Translations under genes and position numbers: made by a program
The notes under the pieces: model-generated
What the model was told of the DNA's origin: nothing
The model's input: only the letters and a program-made list of their open reading frames with translations
The model's database searches: none
Source: Candidatus Binatia bacterium
GTDB taxonomy: Bacteria > Desulfobacterota > Binatia > Bin18
Length of the DNA stretch: 64,000 nucleotides
Reading direction: 5' to 3'
Assembly: GCA_022820725.1 (NCBI GenBank)
Contig: JAJEFA010000009.1
Span: 310,001 to 374,000, forward strand
Shown: positions 15,040 to 22,943 of the stretch, piece by piece
How the letters are laid out: each line of letters opens with the position of its first letter
Position numbering within the stretch: the stretch's first letter is position 1

Positions 15040-15873
15040 ATGGATTTTCTCGAAGTGGTTGGTTCACGACGCAGCATTCGGATCTTCAAGCCCTGGGAAC
15101 AGGTCGAAAAGGAAAAGATACAACGGATTCTCGAAGTCGTCCGTTTGACCACCTGTCCGGGTAACCTCCAGCCGTGGCGCGCCATTGTGGTTGAACGCGA
15201 CAAGCTGTCAAAAGAAGATCGGGAAACCCTGCTGGCCTGTGACAACTATCAGGGGGCGCACGTCAACGCGCCAGTCTGGATCTACTGGTTTGCCGACGTG
15301 GAGGGTTCTACCGCAGATACCTTTCGGACGCGGGTCCACGACCTGGTAGACCTCGGAGCGCTCCCGACGTTCTACGGCTGGACGCATGAGACGATTGATT
15401 CGGCCATTGTCAAAGGCGAGACCGCGCCCGAAGGCATGCCGGCCATCCACTCGTTGATTCATGGTCTTCCGCGTGAGGCAGCAGAAGCCGTGGCCCGGCA
15501 AGAGACGGTCGGGGCGTGTGCGGTCGCTGTCCTGGCCGCCGTCAACGAGGGACTGGGGACCTGCCTGCACATGGCCGCCTCGGCCGAGAAAACTCCGGAC
15601 CTCCACACTGTCCTGAACGCTCCCGAGGGCTGGGTCCCGGTCTGGTGTCAATTAGTTGGCTATCCGGCGGAGTCTCCGGATGGAGGTGGCCAACGACCAC
15701 GCCTGCCCTTTGAAACGCTCTATTATGACGGCACCTATGGCAAACCGTTTGCGCGCGATTCCAAGGTTGTCGAAGAGTTGGAAGAAGAAAAGCTGATCCA
15801 GGAACAAATGCCCAAGCCCGGACGTTTTGAAGAACTCAAGCATCTGGCCCGTATGTTGGGGTTTCCGCTGTAG
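15040..15873 (+). CDS. Nitroreductase-family protein, copy B
   Basis: A 277-residue paralogue of the protein at 13807. The opening MDFLEVVGSRRSIRIFKPWE and the block AAVNEGLGTCLHM match copy A closely. The FMN-binding RRSIR segment is intact. It contains several extra Cys residues (for example in LTTCPGNLQPW, where copy A has SRAGN). TAAGGAGGA, an excellent ribosome binding site, stands before the ATG. Neither copy shows an F420-type fold, so FMN is the likely cofactor. The substrate is unknown. Confidence 0.87.
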   Translation: MDFLEVVGSRRSIRIFKPWEQVEKEKIQRILEVVRLTTCPGNLQPWRAIVVERDKLSKEDRETLLACDNYQGAHVNAPVWIYWFADVEGSTADTFRTRVHDLVDLGALPTFYGWTHETIDSAIVKGETAPEGMPAIHSLIHGLPREAAEAVARQETVGACAVAVLAAVNEGLGTCLHMAASAEKTPDLHTVLNAPEGWVPVWCQLVGYPAESPDGGGQRPRLPFETLYYDGTYGKPFARDSKVVEELEEEKLIQEQMPKPGRFEELKHLARMLGFPL

Positions 15874-15884
15874 GGGTATAGGCA

Positions 15885-15919
15885 CCCTCACCCCCAGCCC
15901 CTCTCCCAATGGGAGGGGG
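15885..15919. repeat. Dispersed inverted repeat (CCCTCAC family), copy 3
   Basis: CCCTCACCCCCAGCCCCTCTCCC followed by AATGGGAGGGGG, split here as CCCTCACCCCCAG, CCCCTCTCCC and GGGAGGGGG. It lies between nitroreductase B and the second small helical protein. Confidence 0.75.
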
Positions 15920-15950
15920 TAGCTGACGAATGGAGGGAAACACATCAGCC

Positions 15951-16277
15951 ATGAACGACCTGAAATCTTACCCCAGCGTCCAAAAGTGGATCGAGAACGT
16001 CAATCGCTATTACGACCTCAGCGATGAGGAGTGGGACAGCCGCATTCAGACGTTGGCTGATTTCTGCCGGTCTGAGGAAAAGGACCCGGATACGGTTATT
16101 GCCGAGGCCCTGGCGGACAGAGGAGAGAAGGTTGACTTTATTCGGCGTCTCAAGAGATTCGTCAAAACCCAGACCTCGAATCCACGCGTCGGACACGATT
16201 TGGAGAACATCGTACGCTCGTTCTTTATTCATAACGGCGCCCGGGTGGTGACCCGTCCGTATCGTGCCGACACCTGA
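15951..16277 (+). CDS. Small helical protein B, paralogue of 14673-15017
   Basis: A 108-residue protein with the same plan as protein A: an N-terminal helix (PSVQKWIENVNRY), LADFCRSEEKDPDTVIAEAL, a basic stretch (FIRRLKRFVKTQ) and a conserved ending (NIVRSFFIHNGARV). The ATG at 15951 is preceded by GGAGGG at an unusually long spacing of about 14 bases; the ATG at 15930 lacks any site. It closes the second nitroreductase module. The resemblance to recombinase core-binding domains suggests nucleic acid or partner binding, but that is inference. Confidence 0.68.
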   Translation: MNDLKSYPSVQKWIENVNRYYDLSDEEWDSRIQTLADFCRSEEKDPDTVIAEALADRGEKVDFIRRLKRFVKTQTSNPRVGHDLENIVRSFFIHNGARVVTRPYRADT

Positions 16278-16297
16278 ACTTGGTGTGAGACATCGGC

Positions 16298-16876
16298 CTA
16301 GCGCGCCTTGGCCTGGAGCGACTCCTTGAATTCCTTGAGATCGCGTAACGCCGCGACAATATCGTTCAGTGAGTAGTGTGCATTCCGCGGGCTGGTCGAT
16401 GGCACTGCAAAGACATGGGCGCCCCCAAAGCGGTGGTCCCGGTCGCCTAGTCCGGCATCTTTGCCGCAACAGATGCGGTAGCCGGTCAGACCGTTAAAAC
16501 ACACGATACGCGGCGCATAGTGAACAATTTTTTCGCGAAGCGCTTTTGCGCCGCGACGAAACTCGGCTTGCGAGACCTCATGGATACCCCCGGTCGGACG
16601 CTTAACGATATCGGTCAGCCCAATGCCCCAGCCCATGAGTCGGGCGTCATCTTCCGGCCCGACCGGGTCGGGAACCAGCCCCGAGGCGGACAGCGCCTCC
16701 CAGAAACGGTTGACCTTGTTGGCAAAATAATGACCGACCTCGGCAGAATAGAGACCGGGATTCAGGCCGACGAACACGATATCCAGGTTTTTTCGTAAAT
16801 AGTCGGGCAAGGTCCGCTCTTGCCGGGCGTCTCCGCGCCGCCGGTGTACAGATGTTTTTTTCGTTCTTTTTTTCAT
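16298..16876 (-). CDS. mug: G/U mismatch-specific uracil-DNA glycosylase (MUG/TDG family)
   Basis: A 192-residue base-excision repair enzyme that removes uracil or thymine from G mismatches. Motif 1 is GLNPGLYSAEVGHYFANK at residues 37-54, with the Asn that activates water, and FW follows shortly. Motif 2 appears as VPSTSPRNAHYS, close to the family's M-P-x-S-S. The N-terminal 25 residues are very basic (KKRTKKTSVHRRRGDARQ), likely contacting DNA. Length is about normal. The gene upstream on the minus strand is separated by a repeat-bearing gap. Confidence 0.88.
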   Translation of the reverse strand: MKKRTKKTSVHRRRGDARQERTLPDYLRKNLDIVFVGLNPGLYSAEVGHYFANKVNRFWEALSASGLVPDPVGPEDDARLMGWGIGLTDIVKRPTGGIHEVSQAEFRRGAKALREKIVHYAPRIVCFNGLTGYRICCGKDAGLGDRDHRFGGAHVFAVPSTSPRNAHYSLNDIVAALRDLKEFKESLQAKAR

Positions 16877-16934
16877 TCGCCTTTTGACCTTCGACTCTGC
16901 TTCTCCCTCCGGCTCCCTCCCGGGCGAGTTCTCC

Positions 16935-16962
16935 GTAGGGGCAATTCATGAATTGCCCCTAC
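16935..16962. repeat. 28-bp perfect palindrome, copy 3
   Basis: Identical to the copies at 4467 and 5286. It lies in the gap between the mug gene and the squalene/phytoene synthase gene, both on the minus strand. Confidence 0.9.
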
Positions 16963-17002
16963 GCCGGCACCGCGGAGAGGGGACGCTGTGGACTTCCAAT
17001 TT

Positions 17003-18061
17003 TCAACAAAGAGTCGTGTAATGAAACCTCAGCGCCCGGTTTGACCAGACCGCCACCAGGGAGCCCAGGAGGAGTCGATAGAGGTGTGGACGGGGAATCT
17101 TCACCCGGACGGCCGGGTCGAGCAGGTCTGGCGCATCATGCAGGAGATGGACGGTTGCGGCGCCGATGAGTAAAGGCCAGGCGCAAGCGAGACGCAGTTG
17201 CCACTCGCGTCTTGGGATGGCCTGGGTATAGACCCAGCCCTCTTGATAATGGCTCAGAGTCGCCTCCAGCAACTCGTTCAACAGCGGCCGGGTCGTCTTC
17301 AGGGCTTCCCGCCGGCCCGCTCCGCGCAGTTGTTCCGGTTCCACCCCGACGGCAACGAGATCGGTCCGGGGGAGATAGCAGCGTCCGATCTGCAGGTCTT
17401 GTGCGAGGTCGCGCAGGATATTGGTGAGTTGCAGGCCTTTGCCAAACCGTACCGCCCGCGCCAGCATCTCCTCGGCATTCCAGTGGTGCAGCGAAGCAAT
17501 ATGGTCCAGCGAGATTTTTGTCCAGAATTCGCCAACACAGCCAGCCACAAAATAGGTGTAGCGGTCCAGGTCGGCTCGCGTTTCCAGCGCACCAATCCGC
17601 CCCTCCTCTTCGGCCGGGAACACCGTCAAATCCATTTGCATCCCCTGCGTCAGGGTGAGGACAAGGGTGCGAATATGGGCCTGGTCGTGCGGGTCGAGTG
17701 CATCCAGACACGAGAAGCACTGTCTGAGGCTTGAGAGTAAAGTGCGCTCGGCGGGATTGTCCTGGCGCGGCGCAAGCTCGCTCTCCAAGGTCCGGCAGAC
17801 CGCCAGGTTCTGCTCTGCAAATGCGGCTCGATACTCCAGGAGACGCTCCAGGCGGCCCGCACGCGGCACGAGACGCGTATCCGCTATGGTATCCGCGGCC
17901 CGACAGAACAAATAGGCCAGCCCGATCGGCCGCCGGAGCGCTTTGGGGAGAATCCGGACGCTCAGGTAAAACGATCGACTCACCCGCGGCAGGATGTCGA
18001 ACAGGAGCCTGTTTTCAACGGAGCGTCTACCCACCATGTGCGTCAGACTCGTGCGGGTCAC
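17003..18061 (-). CDS. Squalene/phytoene synthase family protein
   Basis: A 352-residue prenyl-diphosphate head-to-head condensing enzyme. The first aspartate-rich motif is RAADTIAD at residues 54-61, and the second is NILRDLAQDLQIG, with the usual YLPRTDL following. The N-terminal SRSFYLSVRILPKALRRPIG also fits. The FCRAADTIADT form is closer to squalene synthases than to typical phytoene synthases, but no neighbouring cyclase, desaturase or hpn gene supports either. It overlaps neither neighbour; the NTP pyrophosphatase gene upstream ends its stretch seven bases away. Role: hopanoid or carotenoid precursor supply (inference). Confidence 0.85.
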   Translation of the reverse strand: MTRTSLTHMVGRRSVENRLLFDILPRVSRSFYLSVRILPKALRRPIGLAYLFCRAADTIADTRLVPRAGRLERLLEYRAAFAEQNLAVCRTLESELAPRQDNPAERTLLSSLRQCFSCLDALDPHDQAHIRTLVLTLTQGMQMDLTVFPAEEEGRIGALETRADLDRYTYFVAGCVGEFWTKISLDHIASLHHWNAEEMLARAVRFGKGLQLTNILRDLAQDLQIGRCYLPRTDLVAVGVEPEQLRGAGRREALKTTRPLLNELLEATLSHYQEGWVYTQAIPRREWQLRLACAWPLLIGAATVHLLHDAPDLLDPAVRVKIPRPHLYRLLLGSLVAVWSNRALRFHYTTLC

Positions 18062-18067
18062 AACGGC

Positions 18068-18610
18068 TCAGACAGCCAGCAGACCCGATGCCCGGAATGC
18101 CTCAAGCGCCTTGCGCCGCATGGAGAAACGATCTTTTTCCGCAGCGTTCATTTCGGCAAAAGTGAGGTCACTCGCCTCTGGCTGAAAAATCGCATCCCAG
18201 CCAAACCCCCTCGTGCCCCGCGGCTGATCGGGAACGGAGCCCTGAACCGTTCCGGCAAAGGTGCGCAGGTTTTCACCATCACAATAGCCAAGCAGCGTTG
18301 TGGCTGTGGCCGCCCGATTCGTCTCCGCCCGCATCATTCGACACAGGCCCTCGGTCCCCAGACTGCTGAGGAACCATTTGATTAACGCGCCGGGCAGCCC
18401 ATTCCAGGCCGCAAAGGCCAGACCCGTGTCTTCAACCAGGACGGGACGGTTAAGCGCGGCGTAGGCCAGACGGGCCTTGTGTTCGACGACCGGGAGCGGA
18501 TCGATGGACTGAATTTCGTCGAGCGGCAGCGACGCATACGCCAGCGTCGCACCAAGCAGACGTTCGCATTCCCGGACTTTGTTTGTATTTCCGGAGATAA
18601 AAGTCAGCAT
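18068..18610 (-). CDS. RdgB/HAM1-type non-canonical purine NTP pyrophosphatase
   Basis: A 180-residue protein. The N-terminal FISGNTNKVRECERLLG is the substrate-binding strand and SGNxxK motif. LVEDTGLAFAAWNGLPGALIK is the metal-binding loop. RGFGWDAIFQPE contains the conserved GFGWD. These enzymes hydrolyse ITP, dITP and XTP to keep them out of nucleic acids. It is a little shorter than E. coli RdgB (197) and carries the eukaryote-like GWDAIF motif. It sits in a minus-strand row with the Mrr-like gene just upstream. Confidence 0.9.
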   Translation of the reverse strand: MLTFISGNTNKVRECERLLGATLAYASLPLDEIQSIDPLPVVEHKARLAYAALNRPVLVEDTGLAFAAWNGLPGALIKWFLSSLGTEGLCRMMRAETNRAATATTLLGYCDGENLRTFAGTVQGSVPDQPRGTRGFGWDAIFQPEASDLTFAEMNAAEKDRFSMRRKALEAFRASGLLAV

Positions 18611-18628
18611 GACACACAGGGTAGCCGA

Positions 18629-19300
18629 CTATCGTTTGCGGCGGGGTATTCGAGTGGGGTCCTGGGGTGTATCTCCGGAACGAAAGGCATGAACGCGGTG
18701 CCCCTTCTCCTGCAAGGACCGCAATCTCAGAAATTCGTCTTGGTCGATCAGCACCACGCCCTGCTGCAATGCGGCTACCTGTACTTGCGCTGGCGATTTG
18801 TGCGGACTCAGGACCATGACTTGGTTACACGCGGTTTTTTTCGACGCCTCAAGAGCGGCGTCAATCACCGCCTCGTCCACACTCGTATATTCAACCAGAC
18901 ACCAGACCCGTTCGTCCCCTCTGACAAGCAGCAGACAGGTGGCTGAGTCATCGGACACGTTCTGCAGTTGTGTTTCATATCCTTGCGCCTGAAGGACGCT
19001 CATAGCCTGTTCCAGGAATTCTGTCCCCTCCATCTGATCGATCTCAACCAACCGGGACGCTTCAGCGTGTTGAGAGCGCTCAGCCGCGTTGGAGCGACGA
19101 CGCGTAAAAGTACTGATCAACAACCAGCCCCCAACACCACCCGCCAGCCACAAAATGGAACTCGGACCAAAGGAGCGCAGCAGGGTTGTCGTTCCGAGGA
19201 TGATCAGAAGGAGAAGCGCCGTTCCCTTCATCAGCTTGTCTCGTGAGCGCTTCGCTCGACGAAGTTTTTGCACTTCAACTGGACGAGAAGGCTCCTGCAT
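18629..19300 (-). CDS. Membrane protein with a degenerate Mrr-like (restriction endonuclease fold) domain
   Basis: A 223-residue protein. The basic N-terminus (KLRRAKRSRDK) is followed by two close transmembrane helices (about residues 25-62), then a soluble domain resembling DUF2034/Mrr: MEGTEFLEQAMSVLQAQGYE, then WCLVEYTSVDEAVIDAAL, then CNQVMVLSPHKSP. The nuclease D-(D/E)-x-K ligands are not apparent: where QxKRY is expected the sequence reads LVEYTS. It is probably a non-catalytic binding domain anchored to the membrane. I am moderately sure of the fold and not of any function. Confidence 0.6.
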   Translation of the reverse strand: MQEPSRPVEVQKLRRAKRSRDKLMKGTALLLLIILGTTTLLRSFGPSSILWLAGGVGGWLLISTFTRRRSNAAERSQHAEASRLVEIDQMEGTEFLEQAMSVLQAQGYETQLQNVSDDSATCLLLVRGDERVWCLVEYTSVDEAVIDAALEASKKTACNQVMVLSPHKSPAQVQVAALQQGVVLIDQDEFLRLRSLQEKGHRVHAFRSGDTPQDPTRIPRRKR

Positions 19301-19473
19301 AGTGTGCTCCTACGTGGAGGGATTACCCTTTTGGCCCTATCGATTTAGCTGATAGGCCCCTCCTCCCGCAAGCGCATCTGCATATTTCACCGTGTTGAAC
19401 TGCGTCTCGCTGGCACCTCAACCGGCAACCATACAGGTCACGGTGCGCAACCGGAGAGGAGGAGGATGGGACA

Positions 19474-20340
19474 TCACTGCTTTGTCGTCAGCACAACACC
19501 ACCGATCACGCAGGTAGTCCCAATGATCTGTACCCGAGTGATCTGTTCACCGAGAAAGATTGCTGACGAGATCATCACGATGATCGGAATGAGGTTCATG
19601 AACACCGCCGCGCGATGGGGACTCACTCTGGTCAGGGCCTGGTAGTACAGGAGATTCGTCATCGGCGACAGCACCGAGAGAAAGCCGAGGGCGATCAGGA
19701 CGAGGGGAGAAAAATCAAAGCCTGCGCTGAACGGGGCTTCGACCAAACACAGCGGGACCAAAATAAAGGTCCCGGCAATGTACGAACTCGCCGTTGCCGC
19801 GGCCGCCGAACGATGCGCGAGCGCCACTCGACTATAGACGGTGTACGACGACCAACTGAGCTGGCCGAGCAGGATATATAAATCTCCCCAATTCAAAGAC
19901 AGTGCAAAGAGAATATCCAGGGAGCCCTGACAAATAATGGCAACGAGGCCGACAAAGGACAGCAGGATACCCGAGACATTGATGAGGGAAAGCCGGTCTT
20001 TCAAGAAGGCCCGGGAAAAAAGGGCAACCCACATCGGGGTGGAGGCGGCGATAATACCCGCATTCGAAGCGGACGTCGTCTTGAGGCCAATATAAAAAAG
20101 CGTTCCGGCTCCAATCACGCCGGTGAGGGTCATGACAGCCGTACTCTTCAGGTCTTTTCGGAGTTCCGCCCACCAATCGGGCTGCGACTTCCAGCCCATG
20201 AGCGTCAAGAGCACCGCACCGACGACCGTGCGGATGGCGATCAAGGTCAGCGGGCCGACCGCGCCGAGCATGAACTTCCCGGCCGGGAAATTCATTGCCC
20301 ATAAACACACCACGCCAAAGAGAAGAAAATAGGCCGCCAC
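19474..20340 (-). CDS. DMT-superfamily (EamA-type) transporter
   Basis: A 288-residue inner-membrane protein with about ten hydrophobic helices in two EamA repeats. The first starts at FLLFGVVCLWAMNFPAGKF, and the second begins near LNWGDLYILLGQLSWSSYTV. Both repeats carry a similar loop (ISSAIFLGEQITR in the second). EamA proteins export amino acids, drugs or metabolites, or import nucleotide sugars; the substrate is not evident. Gaps of about 170 bases upstream and 66 bases downstream suggest it is monocistronic or weakly coupled to apt. Confidence 0.85.
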   Translation of the reverse strand: MAAYFLLFGVVCLWAMNFPAGKFMLGAVGPLTLIAIRTVVGAVLLTLMGWKSQPDWWAELRKDLKSTAVMTLTGVIGAGTLFYIGLKTTSASNAGIIAASTPMWVALFSRAFLKDRLSLINVSGILLSFVGLVAIICQGSLDILFALSLNWGDLYILLGQLSWSSYTVYSRVALAHRSAAAATASSYIAGTFILVPLCLVEAPFSAGFDFSPLVLIALGFLSVLSPMTNLLYYQALTRVSPHRAAVFMNLIPIIVMISSAIFLGEQITRVQIIGTTCVIGGVVLTTKQ

Positions 20341-20406
20341 GTATGCCTTATCCTTTAATCACAACCAGGGGTGTGGCAACGAGTTTACCGCTGCCGGCCG
20401 GCGCCT

Positions 20407-20928
20407 TCATTCCCCGTCATACTGGATAAAGGAAAAGACGGGATGCGGGGCAAGGCGGTCTCGGCCGCCTAAAAAGGACAGTTCTATCAGAAAGGCGGCT
20501 TCGACAATGTCGGCCTGGAGTTTTTCCGCCAGCGCGAGGGCGGCTTGTGCCGTACCGCCGGTGGCTAAGAGATCATCGATCAGCAAGACGCGGCTGTTCG
20601 GCGGAAATGCATCCTGGTGAATCTCCAGAGTATCTGTTCCATACTCAAGTTCGTAGCTTGCCGCAAAGGTTGCTGCCGGCAGCTTGCCGGGTTTGCGAAC
20701 CAGAGCATGACCACAGCCCAGGGCATAGGCTAATGCCGAGCCAAAGAGAAACCCACGCGACTCAATTCCCAGAACGACGTCTATTTTGTTGCGATACCGT
20801 TCGACGAGTTGCTCTATCACCTGCTGCCAGGCCGGCCCATTGGCGAGTAAAGGCGTAATGTCCTTAAAGACAATGCCCGGTTTGGGAAAATCCGGGACCT
20901 CACGAATCAATGTTTTCAAGTCTGGCAT
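20407..20928 (-). CDS. apt: Adenine phosphoribosyltransferase
   Basis: A 173-residue purine salvage enzyme that makes AMP from adenine and PRPP. The opening [19 protein letters not shown] and the PRPP loop [20 protein letters not shown] are family signatures, and [10 protein letters not shown] and VRKPGKLP are the other conserved blocks. Length is typical. It lies just downstream of a LysM/M23 lipoprotein gene on the minus strand and ends with FIQYDGE. Confidence 0.95.
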   Translation of the reverse strand: MPDLKTLIREVPDFPKPGIVFKDITPLLANGPAWQQVIEQLVERYRNKIDVVLGIESRGFLFGSALAYALGCGHALVRKPGKLPAATFAASYELEYGTDTLEIHQDAFPPNSRVLLIDDLLATGGTAQAALALAEKLQADIVEAAFLIELSFLGGRDRLAPHPVFSFIQYDGE

Positions 20929-20966
20929 GCGTGTCTCCTCAATCCCTCGTTTGTTTTTGTCCGGTT

Positions 20967-21713
20967 TTACTTCCGCTGTGTCGCGTGGCGGACAGGGGTC
21001 AGATAATGGAGCGGGTTGCGGGCGTTTTTACCACTGCGGACCTCAAAGTGTAAGCTTGGGCCTGTTACCCGGCCGGTTTCTCCAACCTCACCGATAATAT
21101 CGCCCCGCTGGACGACCTGGCCGTCTTTCACAAGATTGCGGCGATGGTGTGCGTATACGGTGGTAAAACCGTTCGCATGCTTCAGAATAACAACATTGCC
21201 ATAGCCGCGTAATGCGTCGCTAAAGATGACCCGACCCGCGGCTGCCGCCCGGACCGGGGTGCCGACCGGAGCGGCAATATCGATGCCATCGTGAAAGCTC
21301 CCCTTACGCGGGCCGAAACGGGAGGTCAGTCTGCCGTTGATCGGCCAACTGAAGAGCTTTTGCGTATCCTCGGGGATAGGCTGGTGGGCGGCGGGCGCTT
21401 TCGATCTCCAGCGTGATCGGGCATGCCTCTTCTCGTGCCTGGAGCGGGAAGACCGGGCTTTTGCCGCTCTGGACCGGTTGTATCTGGCTCCAGGCGGCAT
21501 ACGCAGGCGTTGTCCGGCCGCTATGCGGTCAGGATTGCGAATCCCATTCAGCGCCGCCAATTCCTGATACGGAATACGGTACGCATACCCGATCTCGGAC
21601 AGCGTCTCACCAGGCCGAACGACGTGATATCTGTACTGGGTGCGGGAACATGCTGAAAGGCCGACCAGTACACATAGGAAGACGCCGAGAACCACTCCAC
21701 CCCACCGCCGCAC
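20967..21713 (-). CDS. LysM and M23-peptidase lipoprotein (NlpD/EnvC-like)
   Basis: A 248-residue envelope protein. The signal peptide ends in the lipobox LSAC before [11 protein letters not shown] LysM domain (residues about 30-75, [17 protein letters not shown]) binds peptidoglycan. A basic linker ([21 protein letters not shown]) leads to a C-terminal M23 domain, with [15 protein letters not shown] giving the H-x3-D metal motif, YAHHRR and SLHFEVR giving the others. The metal ligands look intact, so it may be an active endopeptidase rather than only an amidase activator like NlpD. Role: cell separation or wall remodelling. Confidence 0.88.
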   Translation of the reverse strand: MRRWGGVVLGVFLCVLVGLSACSRTQYRYHVVRPGETLSEIGYAYRIPYQELAALNGIRNPDRIAAGQRLRMPPGARYNRSRAAKARSSRSRHEKRHARSRWRSKAPAAHQPIPEDTQKLFSWPINGRLTSRFGPRKGSFHDGIDIAAPVGTPVRAAAAGRVIFSDALRGYGNVVILKHANGFTTVYAHHRRNLVKDGQVVQRGDIIGEVGETGRVTGPSLHFEVRSGKNARNPLHYLTPVRHATQRK

Positions 21714-21838
21714 TGCTTCTTCCCTCTCCTAGAGCAAACTATTCGCCCGCCATCATGCGCGCTATAAATTATTGTCAGGCGCTCGCGCCGCTTTGTCAAG
21801 GAAAGACCGGTGCAGGTAGTGGTTCTGTTTGCATTTCC

Positions 21839-21873
21839 CCCTCACCCTAGCCCTCTCCCGCCAGGGGAGAGGG
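21839..21873. repeat. Dispersed inverted repeat (CCCTCACCCTAG family), copy 4
   Basis: CCCTCACCCTAG, CCCTCTCCC, gcca and GGGGAGAGGG in order. It is the most canonical copy in the window and lies in the 227-base gap between the DUF368 gene (ends 21941) and the LysM/M23 gene. Confidence 0.8.
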
Positions 21874-21906
21874 AATGACAAACGCAGGGGCGCGGGTAGG
21901 ACAAAT

Positions 21907-21933
21907 GTAGGGGCAACCCCCTGTGGTTGCCCG
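21907..21933. repeat. Inverted repeat, GTAGGGGCAACC/GGTTGCCC family
   Basis: GTAGGGGCAACC, a short spacer and GGTTGCCC. It has the outer arm of the 28-bp palindromes but a different centre, and it matches the element at 4347-4372 in opposite orientation. It lies eight bases past the stop of the DUF368 gene. Confidence 0.7.
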
Positions 21934-21940
21934 GTAGGGC

Positions 21941-22942
21941 TCAGCCCGCCGGAGCAAGGTGGTTCTTGAGCCGGTCCAGGCCGAACGTTATGCCCACACC
22001 AAGGACGATCAGCCCCAGCCCAGCGCCTATCTGGCCAGCGCTGGGCGGAAACATCCGTATCGGCCAGTCTTCGGCATCGATCTGCGACAGGGTTTCCGAG
22101 GTGACGACCTGACCGCGTATCCGATCGCCTATCTGAGGCGGGACGCCGGCCTGAAATGGCCACAGACCAACAATCGCCCCAAGCACCAGGCCCATGAGGG
22201 CACCGAGTGTGGCCGTTCGATAATGTTCCAACAACCAGCGGATGAGATTGCTGACCCCGACAATACCCGCCACCACACCAAGGCCGACCGGGATGACGAC
22301 CCATAGCGCCTCGTGAATGAGGGGCCAGTGCAGTCCGGCCTGCTCGCTCGCGCCGAACAGACCCAGGCGCAGTTTTTCTATGCTTCTGAGGATGGGCACA
22401 TATTGGCCGAGCAAGAGGAGAAGATAGCCGCCGGATACCCCGGGCAATACCATTGCGCTGGCCCCAGCCAGACCGGCAAGAAAGAGTAAGCCGAGCGATT
22501 CATCTCCTGGCCCCGTTTGCATTGGCGTTCCAAAGGCGAGCAGGATCATCAGCAGAAGAGTGACCACAGCGCTGATGAAAAAACGCGGTGAAACCGGCTG
22601 AGCAAGACGCCACAGCAGCGGCACACTCCCCAGCGTGAGGCCGATGAACAGGCTGTACATGATCCAGCGATGTGTAACAACGAGTGTTTTGGTGGGTCCG
22701 GCGAGGAGCAGAATGGCCAGGACTGCGGCGGCGCCAATCGTCCCCAGCAGCATCACGGACGACCAACGCCAGCGCAATGTCGTGATTTCAGCGATGGCCC
22801 CAATAAAGCCGGGATAGACGCCGGTGATCAGCAGCATGGTGCCGCCACTGATGCCAGGAACGAGATTGGCCAGTCCCATCAGCGCTCCGCCAATGACGGC
22901 GTGGACGAGCGGGCTCGCCGGCGTCCTGAATTGCTCGGCCAT
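21941..22942 (-). CDS. DUF368 membrane protein (undecaprenyl-phosphate translocase-like)
   Basis: A 333-residue polytopic membrane protein with about nine hydrophobic helices. Both signature repeats are present: GLANLVPGISGGTMLLITGVY near the N-terminus (given here without its last residue as family motif LVPGISGGT) and ASAMVLPGVSGGYLLLLLG in the middle. DUF368 proteins have recently been assigned to recycling of undecaprenyl phosphate across the membrane (PopT). I chose the ATG at 22942, two bases after the cimA stop; an earlier start would overlap cimA by 120 bases. The position behind amino acid genes is not informative. Confidence 0.85.
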   Translation of the reverse strand: MAEQFRTPASPLVHAVIGGALMGLANLVPGISGGTMLLITGVYPGFIGAIAEITTLRWRWSSVMLLGTIGAAAVLAILLLAGPTKTLVVTHRWIMYSLFIGLTLGSVPLLWRLAQPVSPRFFISAVVTLLLMILLAFGTPMQTGPGDESLGLLFLAGLAGASAMVLPGVSGGYLLLLLGQYVPILRSIEKLRLGLFGASEQAGLHWPLIHEALWVVIPVGLGVVAGIVGVSNLIRWLLEHYRTATLGALMGLVLGAIVGLWPFQAGVPPQIGDRIRGQVVTSETLSQIDAEDWPIRMFPPSAGQIGAGLGLIVLGVGITFGLDRLKNHLAPAG

Positions 22943-22943
22943 A

